Below, piece after piece: positions 51,015 through 60,013 of a DNA stretch of 64,000 nucleotides. The DNA is from Pedobacter nutrimenti (GTDB lineage: Bacteria; Bacteroidota; Bacteroidia; Sphingobacteriales; Sphingobacteriaceae), in NCBI RefSeq assembly GCF_003208655.1, contig NZ_QKLU01000006.1, forward strand, positions 248,001 through 312,000. The letters are read 5' to 3'. Made by a program: the position numbers and the translations under genes. The notes under the pieces were generated by a model that searched no databases, had not been told where the DNA came from, and saw only the letters and a program-made list of their open reading frames with translations. Each line of letters opens with the position of its first letter. The stretch's first letter is position 1.

Positions 51015-51836
51015 ATGATGCAGTTTGTTAAAACCAGTCCAGTGTCCATGGGTAAATTCATCCGGTGTTTTTACTCTGTTTTTAATGCTGTTGCCGGTGA
51101 GCAAATCATGCATCACCGGCTTCCGGATGGTACCCTCGACCTGGTTTTTAACCTGGGGGACCCGGTGGCCATATCTGGCAATGGATCGGACTTTTACAAC
51201 ATGCCAGGCGTTTCTCTTACGGGTTTGTACAGGGACAGGCGTTTTCTTTCTTATCAGGGCCGCGTACATTTGGTTGGTGTGGTTTTTCAGCCTGGTGCAG
51301 CAAATTTGTTTGTACAGCAGGCATTGGCAGATTGGAGTGCTTCTACGGCAGATGCATCAGGGGCCCTGGGGACTGATGTTTACCTGTGGCGCGAACAAAT
51401 GGCAGAGTTGTCTTCGGAAAGTGAAAAACACAGGTTACTGGAAAGCCATTTGATGAAAATACTATCCAAAAGCTTTGGCCGGGACCGGGATATGGAAAAG
51501 GTTTTGCATGCGGTACAGAAGATCCATGATTTGAAGGGCCATATACAAATCGAAAACCTGCAACGGGAATGCCTGATGAGCCCAAGAAGTTTCAGAAGGA
51601 TGTTTTCAGAACGGGTGGGCATGGGGGCCAAACAATATGCCGAGATCATCCGGGTGAAAGCATTTTGCGCTAATCCGCACAGTTTGTCTGAAGGGTATTC
51701 AGAACAATTGTATGATCTGGGTTTTACCGATCATGCCCATTTTAACCGGGCATTCCGTAAAATTACCGGAACTTCCCCAACGGCCTATTTGCAGGGATTA
51801 CAGCCTCTTGCGGCCCGGTTTACCCGGCTGATCTGA
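51015..51836 (+). CDS. AraC-family transcriptional regulator
   Basis: This 273-residue cytosolic DNA-binding protein has an N-terminal DUF6597-like segment (HHRLPDGTLDLVFNLGDPV, GLYRDRRFLSYQGRVHLVGVVFQPGAA). The C-terminal AraC double helix-turn-helix begins at ~160 (IQIENLQRECLMSPRSFRRMFSERVGMGAKQYAEIIRVKAF ... YDLGFTDHAHFNRAFRKITGTSPTAYLQ). The ligand is unknown. It is divergent from the S41 peptidase gene and convergent to the START protein gene across 8 bp. Confidence 0.9.
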   Translation: MMQFVKTSPVSMGKFIRCFYSVFNAVAGEQIMHHRLPDGTLDLVFNLGDPVAISGNGSDFYNMPGVSLTGLYRDRRFLSYQGRVHLVGVVFQPGAANLFVQQALADWSASTADASGALGTDVYLWREQMAELSSESEKHRLLESHLMKILSKSFGRDRDMEKVLHAVQKIHDLKGHIQIENLQRECLMSPRSFRRMFSERVGMGAKQYAEIIRVKAFCANPHSLSEGYSEQLYDLGFTDHAHFNRAFRKITGTSPTAYLQGLQPLAARFTRLI

Positions 51837-51844
51837 GTTTTGGT

Positions 51845-52489
51845 CTAGTCTTTAATGAAAGCGAGCTTTATGTTTTTATAAGCTGGTTTTTGCAGTTGTA
51901 CCCGAAGCTGCTTGAAAATCTGCAAGGGACCCTCTGTGGCAAAAAGATTGATGAGCCAGGCCGGTATGGAGCCTCCCGGGTCCAGATGAAGCGTATATTC
52001 CACCTGGATTTGGTCGTTTTCAAGGGGCATAATGAGCCATTTTCCAATAGAATGTTCTACCCGGACCACACCAGGTTTGAGTGGAACAAAACCCGAAACG
52101 GCAGGGCCGTCTACGGTGATCAGTTTGGTGCCCGGATGCTGGCTAACAGTTAAATGGGCCACAAAGTCCCGGTTTTGCACCGGCCAGGGGACACTGACTT
52201 CCGAATAGTAATACAATTCCGAAGGGGAAACCTGCTTGATCAGTTTGCAGGATTTGGTATGGTAAACCCATTCTTTTGCGGATTCCACATCCAGCAACAG
52301 GGCGACAAATTCAGAAGCCTTTGCCTTGAACGCACATTCGACCTTAACGGCTTTGATTTTTGAATGCGGCAAAATGCTGGTGTATATTTTAATGCCTTCT
52401 TTTTCTTTGCTTAGTTTCCATTCTTTCTGGGCAAAAACGGTATTAAAGTTTAAGGCGATAAGAAAAATGGCAGATAGTGTTTTGTACAT
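51845..52489 (-). CDS. exported START-domain protein
   Basis: This 214-residue exported protein has a signal peptide (MYKTLSAIFLIALNFNTVFAQ). A START lipid-binding domain covers almost all of it: WKLSKEKEGIKIYTSILPHSKIKAVKVECAF, SAKEWVYHTKSCKLIKQVSPSELYYYSEVSVPWPVQNRDFV and LDPGGSIPAWLINLFATEGPLQIFKQL. START domains carry lipids or steroids, here in the periplasm. The ligand is unknown. The upstream region of about 230 bp is shared with the efflux operon. Confidence 0.9.
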   Translation of the reverse strand: MYKTLSAIFLIALNFNTVFAQKEWKLSKEKEGIKIYTSILPHSKIKAVKVECAFKAKASEFVALLLDVESAKEWVYHTKSCKLIKQVSPSELYYYSEVSVPWPVQNRDFVAHLTVSQHPGTKLITVDGPAVSGFVPLKPGVVRVEHSIGKWLIMPLENDQIQVEYTLHLDPGGSIPAWLINLFATEGPLQIFKQLRVQLQKPAYKNIKLAFIKD

Positions 52490-52593
52490 GAAAGGAATAA
52501 ATCTCGGCTACAAATTTATCCATGTTTTGGAAAATATATGTAGGCTGAATCCCATAATATGCTTTCCTGATCATCATCAGCAGGTCATCTTCA

Positions 52594-52628
52594 TGTCCGG
52601 TAACAGATCGTTTGTTCGATATCGGGCA
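52594..52628. promoter_or_regulatory. candidate enhancer palindrome for the sigma-54 regulator
   Basis: TGTCCGGTA (52594-52602) and TATCGGGCA (52620-52628) form an imperfect inverted repeat. The inner ATCG/CGAT pair lies between them. It is centred about 95 bp upstream of the expected start of the sigma-54 promoter at 52680, the typical position of an NtrC-type enhancer. Confidence 0.4.
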
Positions 52629-52679
52629 TTTTTTTAAAAGACGAATTTATGTAACTGTTTGTTTGTTAGTTGTTTGCGT

Positions 52680-52696
52680 TTGGTATTCGGCTTGCC
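52680..52696 (+). promoter_or_regulatory. sigma-54 (-24/-12) promoter of the efflux operon
   Basis: TTGGTATTCGGCTTGCC has GG and GC separated by exactly ten bases and matches the consensus TGGcAcgnnnnTTGCw at TGG, A and TTGC. Transcription would start near 52707, 17 bases before the adaptor ATG. The operon itself ends in a sigma-54 activator gene. Confidence 0.65.
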
Positions 52697-52723
52697 TATC
52701 CATTGCCAAAGAATTTTACATCC

Positions 52724-53971
52724 ATGGACAAACTGATTGCCGAAGAGATCACGGTAAAAAAGAAAAGAAAAACATACATAGGGATCCTTATCGGTATCCT
52801 GGTGGCCGGTGTATGTTTCTGGGCTTTCCGTTATTTTTTTAAACCCAGCCTGCACAGAGCAGAAATTAATACAGCGGTTGCCGAAAAGGGCAATATCGAG
52901 AATACGATTAATGCAACCGGAGAAATCCTGCCGGAATTTGAAGAGGTCTTGAGCAGCCCGATTTCGGCTTCCATCAGGAGTGTGCTGATGGAAGCCGGCC
53001 ATCCGATTCAAAAAGGCCAGTCTATTTTAACACTTGATAAATCCATTGCACAAACAGACTATGATAAACTGAGGTTCCAGATCGAATCTAAAGAAAACGA
53101 AATCCGGAAATTGAAACTCGACCTGGAAAAAAGCTTTTACGACATCAAATCCAACAACAGCATCAAACAGTTAAAAATCAGTAACCTCAGGGATGCAGTG
53201 TCCAGTGCAAAAAGGTTGTTCAAAGCGGGAGGCGGAACAAGGGAGGGCATAGAACAGGCCGAGCTGAACCTGAAAGTCGCGGAACTTGAAAAACAGCAGC
53301 TGGAAAATGAGATCAAAAGCAAACAGCAGACCATGAAAATAGAAATCAAAGAAGCTGAAATTGCCCTTTCTATACAAAAAAATGACCTGGCGGCTTCCCG
53401 TCGGAAACTGGACCTGGCCAATATTCTGGCCACCAGGGATGGAGTAGTCACCTGGGTGAACAAAAACATCGGATCGGCCATCAAAGAAGGGGAGCCACTG
53501 GCAAGAATTGCCGATCTGGCTGCTTTTAAACTTTCCTGCACCATGTCCGATAACCTGCTGTCCCAGCTGCATATGAATATGCCGCTGATTGTACGGCTCA
53601 ATGATTCCCTGCTCCGTGGAAAGGTGGTGAACATTTCTCCTTCGGTGAACAATGGGATTGTTTCCTTTGAAGCGCAGCTGGAGGACAAAAGCAACAAACA
53701 GCTTCGTCCGAATATGAAAGTTGATGTTTTTCTGGTGACCGCTACCCGTAATGGTGTGGTCCGGATAAGTAACGGACCGGCATTTAAAGGTTCTAATTTG
53801 CAGGAAGTTTTTGTGCTCAATGGAAATAAGGCCGAAAGGAGAACGGTCACCACAGGTCTGGCAAATTTTGATTACGTCGAAATTCTCAAAGGGATTAAGC
53901 CTGGCGAGGTGGTCGTGATCTCGGACCTGAGCAATTATAAAAACTCAAAAGAACTTTCTATTGTCAACTGA
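52724..53971 (+). CDS. efflux adaptor (HlyD/MacA-like membrane fusion protein)
   Basis: This 415-residue periplasmic adaptor has one N-terminal transmembrane anchor (TYIGILIGILVAGVCFWAFRYFF). The start MDKLIAEEITVKKKRK at 52724 was chosen because it follows the sigma-54 promoter; the longer frame would start inside it. A lipoyl-like half (VSSPISASIRSVLMEAGHPIQKGQSILTLD ... ATRDGVVTWVNKNIGSAIKEGEPLARIADL) flanks a long coiled-coil hairpin (~120-230). A beta-barrel domain with RLNDSLLRGKVVNISPSVNNGIVSFEAQL follows. It links the ABC permeases of the following genes to the TolC channel encoded next. It is the first gene of the operon. Confidence 0.9.
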   Translation: MDKLIAEEITVKKKRKTYIGILIGILVAGVCFWAFRYFFKPSLHRAEINTAVAEKGNIENTINATGEILPEFEEVLSSPISASIRSVLMEAGHPIQKGQSILTLDKSIAQTDYDKLRFQIESKENEIRKLKLDLEKSFYDIKSNNSIKQLKISNLRDAVSSAKRLFKAGGGTREGIEQAELNLKVAELEKQQLENEIKSKQQTMKIEIKEAEIALSIQKNDLAASRRKLDLANILATRDGVVTWVNKNIGSAIKEGEPLARIADLAAFKLSCTMSDNLLSQLHMNMPLIVRLNDSLLRGKVVNISPSVNNGIVSFEAQLEDKSNKQLRPNMKVDVFLVTATRNGVVRISNGPAFKGSNLQEVFVLNGNKAERRTVTTGLANFDYVEILKGIKPGEVVVISDLSNYKNSKELSIVN

Positions 53972-53982
53972 TCCGGCCGGCT

Positions 53983-55452
53983 ATGCAAACCTATTTTAAA
54001 TATTTTATGTTAAACGGGATGCTTTTGCTGGGATTACAGGTCTTCGGGCATTCTTTAAATGATACCTTGAAGCTTTCCCTGTCACAGGTGGTTGAAATGG
54101 CAAAAGCAAATTCTATTGCAGCCAAACAGGCCGCTACTGTAAAAGAAACCAGGTATTGGGAATGGAGAACCTACAGGTCAAATTATCAGCCCCAACTGGG
54201 CCTAAGTGGTATTTTACCTGGCTACAGTAAAACGTACAGTCCTGTTTTACAACCCAATGGTACGATCCTGTTCCAGCCGGTACACAATGACAATTCCTCC
54301 CTGAGTATGGATTTTAGCCAGAGCATTGCAGCTACCGGGGGAACCATTTACGGGACCACACAATTACAGCGTTTTGATGATTTTGACCGCAATACCGTGC
54401 TGTACAACGGCATCCCTTATGGGATTGGGATTACCCAGCCCCTGTTCCAGTTTAACAAACTCAAATGGGATAAAAAAATCGAACCACTCAAATACAACGA
54501 AAGCAAGCAGGCCTTCATTGAGTCACAGGAACAGATTTCGGTCACCGTGACCGGTTATTTTTTTGACCTGTTATTGGCCCAGGTGAACCTGCACATTGCA
54601 GAAACCAATTACATCAATACGGTAAAAATCCTGGACATTGCCAATGTAAAGTTTGAACTGGGCAAAATTGCTAAAAATGAAATCCTGCAACTGCAGCTGG
54701 AACAGCTCAATGCCCAAAAATCTGTGGGGACTGCAAAAAGGGATATGGAAATCGCCACCCTGAATTTAAAAAGTTATTCGGGGATAGAAAGTGCCGAGCG
54801 CATTGTACTGGATGTGCCGGAAAAGATCAGTGCCATGAGTGTTTCTTCGGATAAAGTTCTACAACAGGCTTATGAAAACCGGTCGGATGCCATTGCCTTT
54901 GTCAGAAGGCTGGCGGAGGCAAAAAGAGATGTGGCCAAAGCCAAAGGGGAAAGTGGCCTGAATGCGACATTAACCGCCAACCTTGGTTTTTCAAATACGG
55001 CAGGTAGCGTTGGGGATATTTACCGCTCTCCTAAAAACCAGCAATCGGTACAACTCCAGTTAAAGGTTCCGGTACTGGACTGGGGAAGGTCTAAATCCAG
55101 GACCAAAACCGCGCTGGCCAATGAGCAGTTTACCGCTTATGCCGTAGAGCAGGACAAACAGGTGTTTAAGCAGCAGATTGTAACCCAGGTGACTTTGTTC
55201 AATATGATGAAAGACCAGTTGCTGCTGACGGCAAAAGCAGACCATATTGCTTCGGAGAAATACCAGATTGCCCGGGAACGTTATGTGCTGGGTGACCTGA
55301 GCATTACCGATCTGAGTATTGCTTTTCAGGAAAATGACCGGGCAAAGCGGGATTACATTGCTTCCTTAAGGGATTTTTGGAGTGCCTATTATGAACTCCG
55401 GCACCTTTCTCTTTACGATTTCGAAAAAAATGAAAAAATAGCTTACAAATAA
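53983..55452 (+). CDS. TolC-family outer-membrane efflux channel
   Basis: This 489-residue trimeric outer-membrane channel subunit has a short signal segment (YFMLNGMLLLGLQVFGHS). Two OEP repeats are visible: LKLSLSQVVEMAKANSIAAKQAATVKETRYWEW and the second half starting VLQQAYENRSDAIAFVRRLAEAKRDVAKAKGESGLNATLTANLGFS. It ends with the VLGDLSITDLSIAFQENDRAKRDYIASLRDFWSAYYELRHLSLYDF pattern of the family. It provides the exit duct of the first efflux system. It follows the adaptor by 11 bp and precedes the ATPase by 23 bp. Confidence 0.92.
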   Translation: MQTYFKYFMLNGMLLLGLQVFGHSLNDTLKLSLSQVVEMAKANSIAAKQAATVKETRYWEWRTYRSNYQPQLGLSGILPGYSKTYSPVLQPNGTILFQPVHNDNSSLSMDFSQSIAATGGTIYGTTQLQRFDDFDRNTVLYNGIPYGIGITQPLFQFNKLKWDKKIEPLKYNESKQAFIESQEQISVTVTGYFFDLLLAQVNLHIAETNYINTVKILDIANVKFELGKIAKNEILQLQLEQLNAQKSVGTAKRDMEIATLNLKSYSGIESAERIVLDVPEKISAMSVSSDKVLQQAYENRSDAIAFVRRLAEAKRDVAKAKGESGLNATLTANLGFSNTAGSVGDIYRSPKNQQSVQLQLKVPVLDWGRSKSRTKTALANEQFTAYAVEQDKQVFKQQIVTQVTLFNMMKDQLLLTAKADHIASEKYQIARERYVLGDLSITDLSIAFQENDRAKRDYIASLRDFWSAYYELRHLSLYDFEKNEKIAYK

Positions 55453-55475
55453 ATCTTAATTACTTAATATACGAT

Positions 55476-56141
55476 ATGATACGTTTGCAGAATATTGAAA
55501 AAGTATACCGGACTGATACGGTAGAAACCCTCGCGGTAAATGGCATCAGCCTGGACATCGCCCAGGGTGAATTTTTATCGATTATGGGCCCGTCGGGTTG
55601 CGGAAAAAGCACCTTGCTGAACATTATGGGGCTTTTAGATGAACCTTCAAAAGGCAGTGTCCGCATTGACAACCAGGACATCAGCCATTTTTCAGACCGG
55701 AAGCTGGCGAGCTTCCGAAACCAGAAACTGGGTTTTATTTTCCAGAGTTATCATTTGATCAACGACCTGCAGGTGGTGGACAATGTAGAGCTTCCTTTGC
55801 TGTATAGAAATTCCACAGCCAAAGAAAGGCGCAGACTGGCAGAGGCTGCCCTGGAAAAAGTGGGCCTAAGCAACAGGTTAAAGCATTTTCCGACACAGTT
55901 GTCGGGAGGACAGCGGCAGCGCGTGGCGATTGCACGGGCCATTGTAGGCAGTCCGCAGATCATTCTTGCCGATGAACCGACCGGAAACCTCGATAGTGTG
56001 ATGGGCAATGAGATTATGGACATTCTAATCAACCTGAACCAGCGGGAAGGGACAACGATTGTCATGGTTACGCACGATGAAAATATGGCACATAAGACCC
56101 ATCGTCTGGTGCGTTTGTTTGATGGTTCTCAGGTTCAATAA
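55476..56141 (+). CDS. ABC transporter ATP-binding protein (MacB/LolD type)
   Basis: This 221-residue ATPase of the MacB/LolD branch has MIRLQNIEKVYRTDTVETLAVNGISLDIAQGEFLSIMGPSGCGKSTLLNIMGLLDEPSKG with the Walker A GPSGCGKS. The signature LSGGQRQRVAIARAI, Walker B IILADEPTGNLDS and the H-loop VMVTHDE follow. It energises the two FtsX-type permeases encoded next, for export of a drug, peptide or lipid to the adaptor and TolC. Confidence 0.95.
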   Translation: MIRLQNIEKVYRTDTVETLAVNGISLDIAQGEFLSIMGPSGCGKSTLLNIMGLLDEPSKGSVRIDNQDISHFSDRKLASFRNQKLGFIFQSYHLINDLQVVDNVELPLLYRNSTAKERRRLAEAALEKVGLSNRLKHFPTQLSGGQRQRVAIARAIVGSPQIILADEPTGNLDSVMGNEIMDILINLNQREGTTIVMVTHDENMAHKTHRLVRLFDGSQVQ

Positions 56142-56150
56142 TTAAGGATT

Positions 56151-57386
56151 ATGTTTAAAAACTATTTTAAAATCGCCATAGCAGTCTTAAAGCGGAGAAA
56201 GTTTTTCACTTTTATCAGTTTGTTTGGCATCAGCTTTACCCTAACGGTTCTGATGGTAGCCACTGCTTTTGTCAATAAGGTGGTCAGTTCGGATTATCCT
56301 GACCTTAAAAGGGACCGTTGTTTGTACGTCAACCGGGTGGAAATGAGAAATACCAAAGAGGGCTGGTACAACCAGAGCTCTCCTTCTTATTATCTCGCCG
56401 AACACTATATTTCCACACTTAAAGTACCACAAAAGATTTCCATATCTTCTTTTTCCAGGCGGACCAATGCCTATGTGAACGATAAAAAAATCTTTATTGA
56501 ATATCAGTTTACCAACGCCGATTACTGGACTGTAGGGGATTTTATTTTTTTAGAGGGCAAGCCGTATACACAGCAGCAGATCAGTAATGCAGAGAGGGTT
56601 GCGGTGATTTCCGAAAGTACCAAAAAGGCTTATTTTGGGGATGTCCCGGTGGCCGTTGGGAAATATATTGAAGCCGACAATGTCAGTTACCGGGTTATTG
56701 GGGTGGTGAAAGGGGTTTCTAAAACCATGCAGGTTTATTACGCAGACTTGTACCTGCCCTATACGGTATCCAAAACAGATTACAAACGTAAATCCTTAAT
56801 GGGAGACTATAAAGTGATATTGCTGGCCGGAACAAAGGCCGATGTATCCAGGATGAAACAGGAGTTTAATGCCATGATTGCCAAGGTGCCCATAGACAAC
56901 AAACAGTATGATAAAATGTACATTCATGCCGATGGGGCTTTTGAGGATTTATGCCGCAGAATGGTTGGAGATGGTTTGAATTCGGGTGTCTTTAAGCTGG
57001 TTTCTTTGGTGGGCCTGGTTGTTTTTCTGTTTTTGTTGCTTCCGACAATTAACCTGGTGAACATTAACATTACCCGGATTATGGAAAGGTCTTCTGAAAT
57101 CGGGGTCCGCAAGGCTTTTGGTGCTTCTTCCAGGACCCTGGTGTATCAGTTTATTGTCGAAAACCTGATCCTGACCTTTATTGGCGGTGGTATTGGCTTA
57201 ATATTTTCCATTTTGGTGATCTACCAGATCAATGCCCTGGAACTGATCCCTAACCTGGACCTGCGCTTAAATGTGAGTGTTTTGTTGTATTCTTTGCTGG
57301 CCTGTTTGTTTTTTGGCCTGCTTTCCGGTGTGTATCCGGCCTGGCGCATGTCCAGGCTAAATGTGGTCAGGGCCCTGAAATCCTGA
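56151..57386 (+). CDS. ABC transporter permease (MacB/FtsX type), first of two
   Basis: This 411-residue inner-membrane permease has an N-terminal helix (RKFFTFISLFGISFTLTVLMVATAF), a MacB periplasmic core domain and three C-terminal helices of the FtsX block (FKLVSLVGLVVFLFLLLPTINLVNINITRIMERSSEIGVRKAFGASSRTLVYQFIVENLIL). The four-helix topology is that of MacB. It is a half-transporter working with the following permease and the upstream ATPase. Spacing to both neighbours is short (9 and 23 bp). Confidence 0.92.
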   Translation: MFKNYFKIAIAVLKRRKFFTFISLFGISFTLTVLMVATAFVNKVVSSDYPDLKRDRCLYVNRVEMRNTKEGWYNQSSPSYYLAEHYISTLKVPQKISISSFSRRTNAYVNDKKIFIEYQFTNADYWTVGDFIFLEGKPYTQQQISNAERVAVISESTKKAYFGDVPVAVGKYIEADNVSYRVIGVVKGVSKTMQVYYADLYLPYTVSKTDYKRKSLMGDYKVILLAGTKADVSRMKQEFNAMIAKVPIDNKQYDKMYIHADGAFEDLCRRMVGDGLNSGVFKLVSLVGLVVFLFLLLPTINLVNINITRIMERSSEIGVRKAFGASSRTLVYQFIVENLILTFIGGGIGLIFSILVIYQINALELIPNLDLRLNVSVLLYSLLACLFFGLLSGVYPAWRMSRLNVVRALKS

Positions 57387-57409
57387 TTTTATATTTAATT
57401 TAAGAAATT

Positions 57410-58594
57410 ATGTTTAAGCATTTATTTAAACTGATGTGGAACAAAAGGAAACACAACTTCCTGTTCCTTTCGGAGATCCTGGTCTCCTTTATGGTCATTT
57501 TTGCCATCAGCTCTTTTCTGATTTATTATTTTCAGAACTACAGTAAGGAAAGAGGACTGGACTATGAAAAGGTCTGGTCGGTAAGTTATGATGAGAGTTA
57601 TAAAACCAAAAATTCAGATTCTCTGACCATGTATTATGAGAACCTGAAAAATGTAATAAAAGCGCTGCCAGAAGTAGAGGAAGTGAGTTTTTCCTCAAAC
57701 AATATCCCTTACGCCAATAGTATTTCTACCACATCAATTACCTTTAAGGGGAAAAGTTTTGATGGTATAAACCAATACCTGGTTGGAGAGGGCTATAAGA
57801 AAGTCTGGAACATGAACCTTGAGGAGGGACGTTGGTTTACCAAAGAGGATGAAGTTGCCAAAGACAGGCCTATTGTAATCAATGAGACTTTAAAGCGCGA
57901 TCTTTTTGGTGACCAGAGCGCAGTTGGAAAATCAACGGCCGATTATGAAGGCAATAAAAAACTAAAGATAATTGGCGTGGTGCAGGATTTTAAAGCGAAT
58001 GGTGATTTTCAACCCTCTGGCAGGGCCATGTTCTGGAAAGTGGATACGGCCGCTTTCAGGTGGCTGAACAGTCTGCTGATTAAAGTGGGGCCAAAGGCTG
58101 ATGCGGCATTTGAAAGCCGTTTATACAAGCTGATCTCCAATACCATGAAAAATTCAAGCATAGAAATTACACATGTTTCGGAGCTGCGGATATCCAAAAA
58201 TGAAGCAACGGTAATGCCGATGATCATATTCAGCATCATTGCCGGTTTTCTGATCCTGAATGTGGCTTTGGGTTTATTTGGGGTGTTGTGGTACAACATC
58301 AATAAACGCAAAGGCGAAATTGGGCTCCGGCGTGCCATAGGGGCCAGCGGCAGTTCGGTTTCTCTGCAGCTGGTGGCCGAATCTTTTGTACTGGCCAGCA
58401 TGTCGCTGATTGTAGGGGTCTTTTTTGCACTGCAGTTCCCATTACTTGGGGTGTACAATGTGCCTTCGGCGGTTTACCTGACGGCCATACTGCTTTCTGT
58501 GGGTTTTATTTACGTCCTGGTGATTTTATGTGCACTTTATCCGGGTAAACAAGCTGCAGCTATTCTGCCTGCGGTTGCCCTGCATGAAGAATAA
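57410..58594 (+). CDS. ABC transporter permease (MacB/FtsX type), second of two
   Basis: This 394-residue permease has the same design as the preceding one: an N-terminal helix (HNFLFLSEILVSFMVIFAISSFLIYYF), a MacB core (VEEVSFSSNNIPYANS ... IGVVQDFKANGDFQPSGRAMFW) and the FtsX block (MIIFSIIAGFLILNVALGLFGVLWYNINKRKGEIGLRRAIGASGSSVSLQLVAESFVL). The two permeases probably form a heterodimer. The response-regulator gene follows after 45 bp. Confidence 0.92.
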   Translation: MFKHLFKLMWNKRKHNFLFLSEILVSFMVIFAISSFLIYYFQNYSKERGLDYEKVWSVSYDESYKTKNSDSLTMYYENLKNVIKALPEVEEVSFSSNNIPYANSISTTSITFKGKSFDGINQYLVGEGYKKVWNMNLEEGRWFTKEDEVAKDRPIVINETLKRDLFGDQSAVGKSTADYEGNKKLKIIGVVQDFKANGDFQPSGRAMFWKVDTAAFRWLNSLLIKVGPKADAAFESRLYKLISNTMKNSSIEITHVSELRISKNEATVMPMIIFSIIAGFLILNVALGLFGVLWYNINKRKGEIGLRRAIGASGSSVSLQLVAESFVLASMSLIVGVFFALQFPLLGVYNVPSAVYLTAILLSVGFIYVLVILCALYPGKQAAAILPAVALHEE

Positions 58595-58639
58595 TTGATA
58601 TTGTATAGACACTAAGGCCTTTCTATATTAACTTTGTTT

Positions 58640-60013
58640 ATGATCTTGATTGTTGACGACGATATTGCGGTAAGAACCTCCTTGTCCCTGCTATTGGAAA
58701 GTGAGGGCTGGAAAACTTTGCAGGCAGACCGGGCCGGTGATGCTTTGGATATTATACAGGGCCAGCTGCCGGAACTGATCATTCTGGACCTTAATTTTTC
58801 AATGAGTACCTCGGGAAAGGAGGGGATGGATCTGTTGGCACAAATCCGTAAAATCAATTCCAGGGTTCCGGTGATCCTGATTACAGGCTGGGCAAGTATA
58901 GAACTGGCCGTACAGGGAATGAAACTGGGGGCCAACGATTTTATCAATAAACCCTGGAACAACACCCATATCCTGCAATCGGTAAAAACCCTATTGCAGC
59001 TTGGAACAGAAAAGAAGGAAAACCGGACACGTAAGCAATTGGATGCCCGGTATGAGTTCAAACAGATTATAGGGGAGGACCCCCGGATGCTGGAAATTAT
59101 GGATACCATAGGCCGGGTGGCCGCCACAGGGGCTTCAGTGTTGATTATGGGAGAAAGCGGAACGGGAAAAGAGCTGATCGCAGAAGCGGTCCATGAAAAC
59201 AGCAGCCGCAGCAATAAGGCTTTTATAAAAGTGAACCTTGGGGGCATTTCTTCTTCTTTGTTTGAAAGTGAAATGTTTGGCCATGCTAAAGGTGCTTTTA
59301 CCGACGCCCGTTTTGACCGGACCGGCCGTTTTGAAATGGCCGATAAAGGAACTATTTTTCTCGATGAGATCGGTGATCTGGAAGCCGGCAGTCAGGTGAA
59401 ACTGCTGCGGGTATTGCAGGACCGGAGCTATGAAGTGCTGGGCAGCAGTAAAGCCAAAACAGTGGATACCCGGGTGGTTTGTGCAACGAACAAAAACTTA
59501 AATGAAATGGTCCAGCAGGGCTTGTTCCGTGAAGACCTGTTGTACCGGATTAATCTGATTACCATCCAGCTTCCCCCTTTAAGGGAAAGGCCTGGTGACA
59601 TTCCTTTGCTGGTCAATTTTTTTATTGGTAACCTGAAAGAAATTTATCACCGCCCGGGGCTTTCGGTGTCGGCCGGTGCAATGAAATGGCTGCAAAAACT
59701 ACAGCTTCCCGGAAACATCAGGCAGCTGAAAAACCTGGTGGAACGCTCTATTCTGGTGAGTAAAAAGGATGAGCTGGAAATTGAAGATTTTATGGCACAG
59801 CTGGATACCGTACCCGGAAAAAGAGAAACCGGGCAATTGCCTGAAGTTGGGGCAATGACATTGGAACAGGTGGAAACAGAGATGGTAAAAAGGGCAATGG
59901 CTTTTCATAAAAACAGGATCACCAAAGCTGCGGCTTCCCTGGGGATAACCCGCAATGCCTTATACCGCCGACTGGAGAAATATCAAATCCCATTTAATGA
60001 ACCTGAAGACTAA
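58640..60013 (+). CDS. sigma-54-dependent response regulator (NtrC family)
   Basis: This 457-residue transcription activator has a receiver domain (MILIVDDDIAVRTSL, phospho-acceptor Asp50 in LIILDLN). The AAA+ sigma-54 activation domain has Walker A GESGTGKE at 171-178, Walker B FLDEIGD (Asp242, Glu243) and GAFTDA at 218-223 in place of the usual GAFTGA. A Fis-type HTH follows (AAASLGITRNALYRRLEKYQIPF). The start MILIVDDD at 58640 is preferred over a TTG two codons earlier. It follows the efflux genes in the same direction and overlaps the histidine kinase gene by 17 bp. It is the natural activator of the sigma-54 promoter at 52680. Confidence 0.93.
   Translation: MILIVDDDIAVRTSLSLLLESEGWKTLQADRAGDALDIIQGQLPELIILDLNFSMSTSGKEGMDLLAQIRKINSRVPVILITGWASIELAVQGMKLGANDFINKPWNNTHILQSVKTLLQLGTEKKENRTRKQLDARYEFKQIIGEDPRMLEIMDTIGRVAATGASVLIMGESGTGKELIAEAVHENSSRSNKAFIKVNLGGISSSLFESEMFGHAKGAFTDARFDRTGRFEMADKGTIFLDEIGDLEAGSQVKLLRVLQDRSYEVLGSSKAKTVDTRVVCATNKNLNEMVQQGLFREDLLYRINLITIQLPPLRERPGDIPLLVNFFIGNLKEIYHRPGLSVSAGAMKWLQKLQLPGNIRQLKNLVERSILVSKKDELEIEDFMAQLDTVPGKRETGQLPEVGAMTLEQVETEMVKRAMAFHKNRITKAAASLGITRNALYRRLEKYQIPFNEPED

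Noticed and set aside
53137..53853. 238-residue minus-strand open frame inside the adaptor gene
   Set aside because: Serine-rich antisense frame mirroring the coiled-coil codons of the adaptor; no independent evidence.
58612..59247. 211-residue minus-strand open frame over the response regulator
   Set aside because: Antisense to the receiver and AAA+ domains, which carry all expected motifs.
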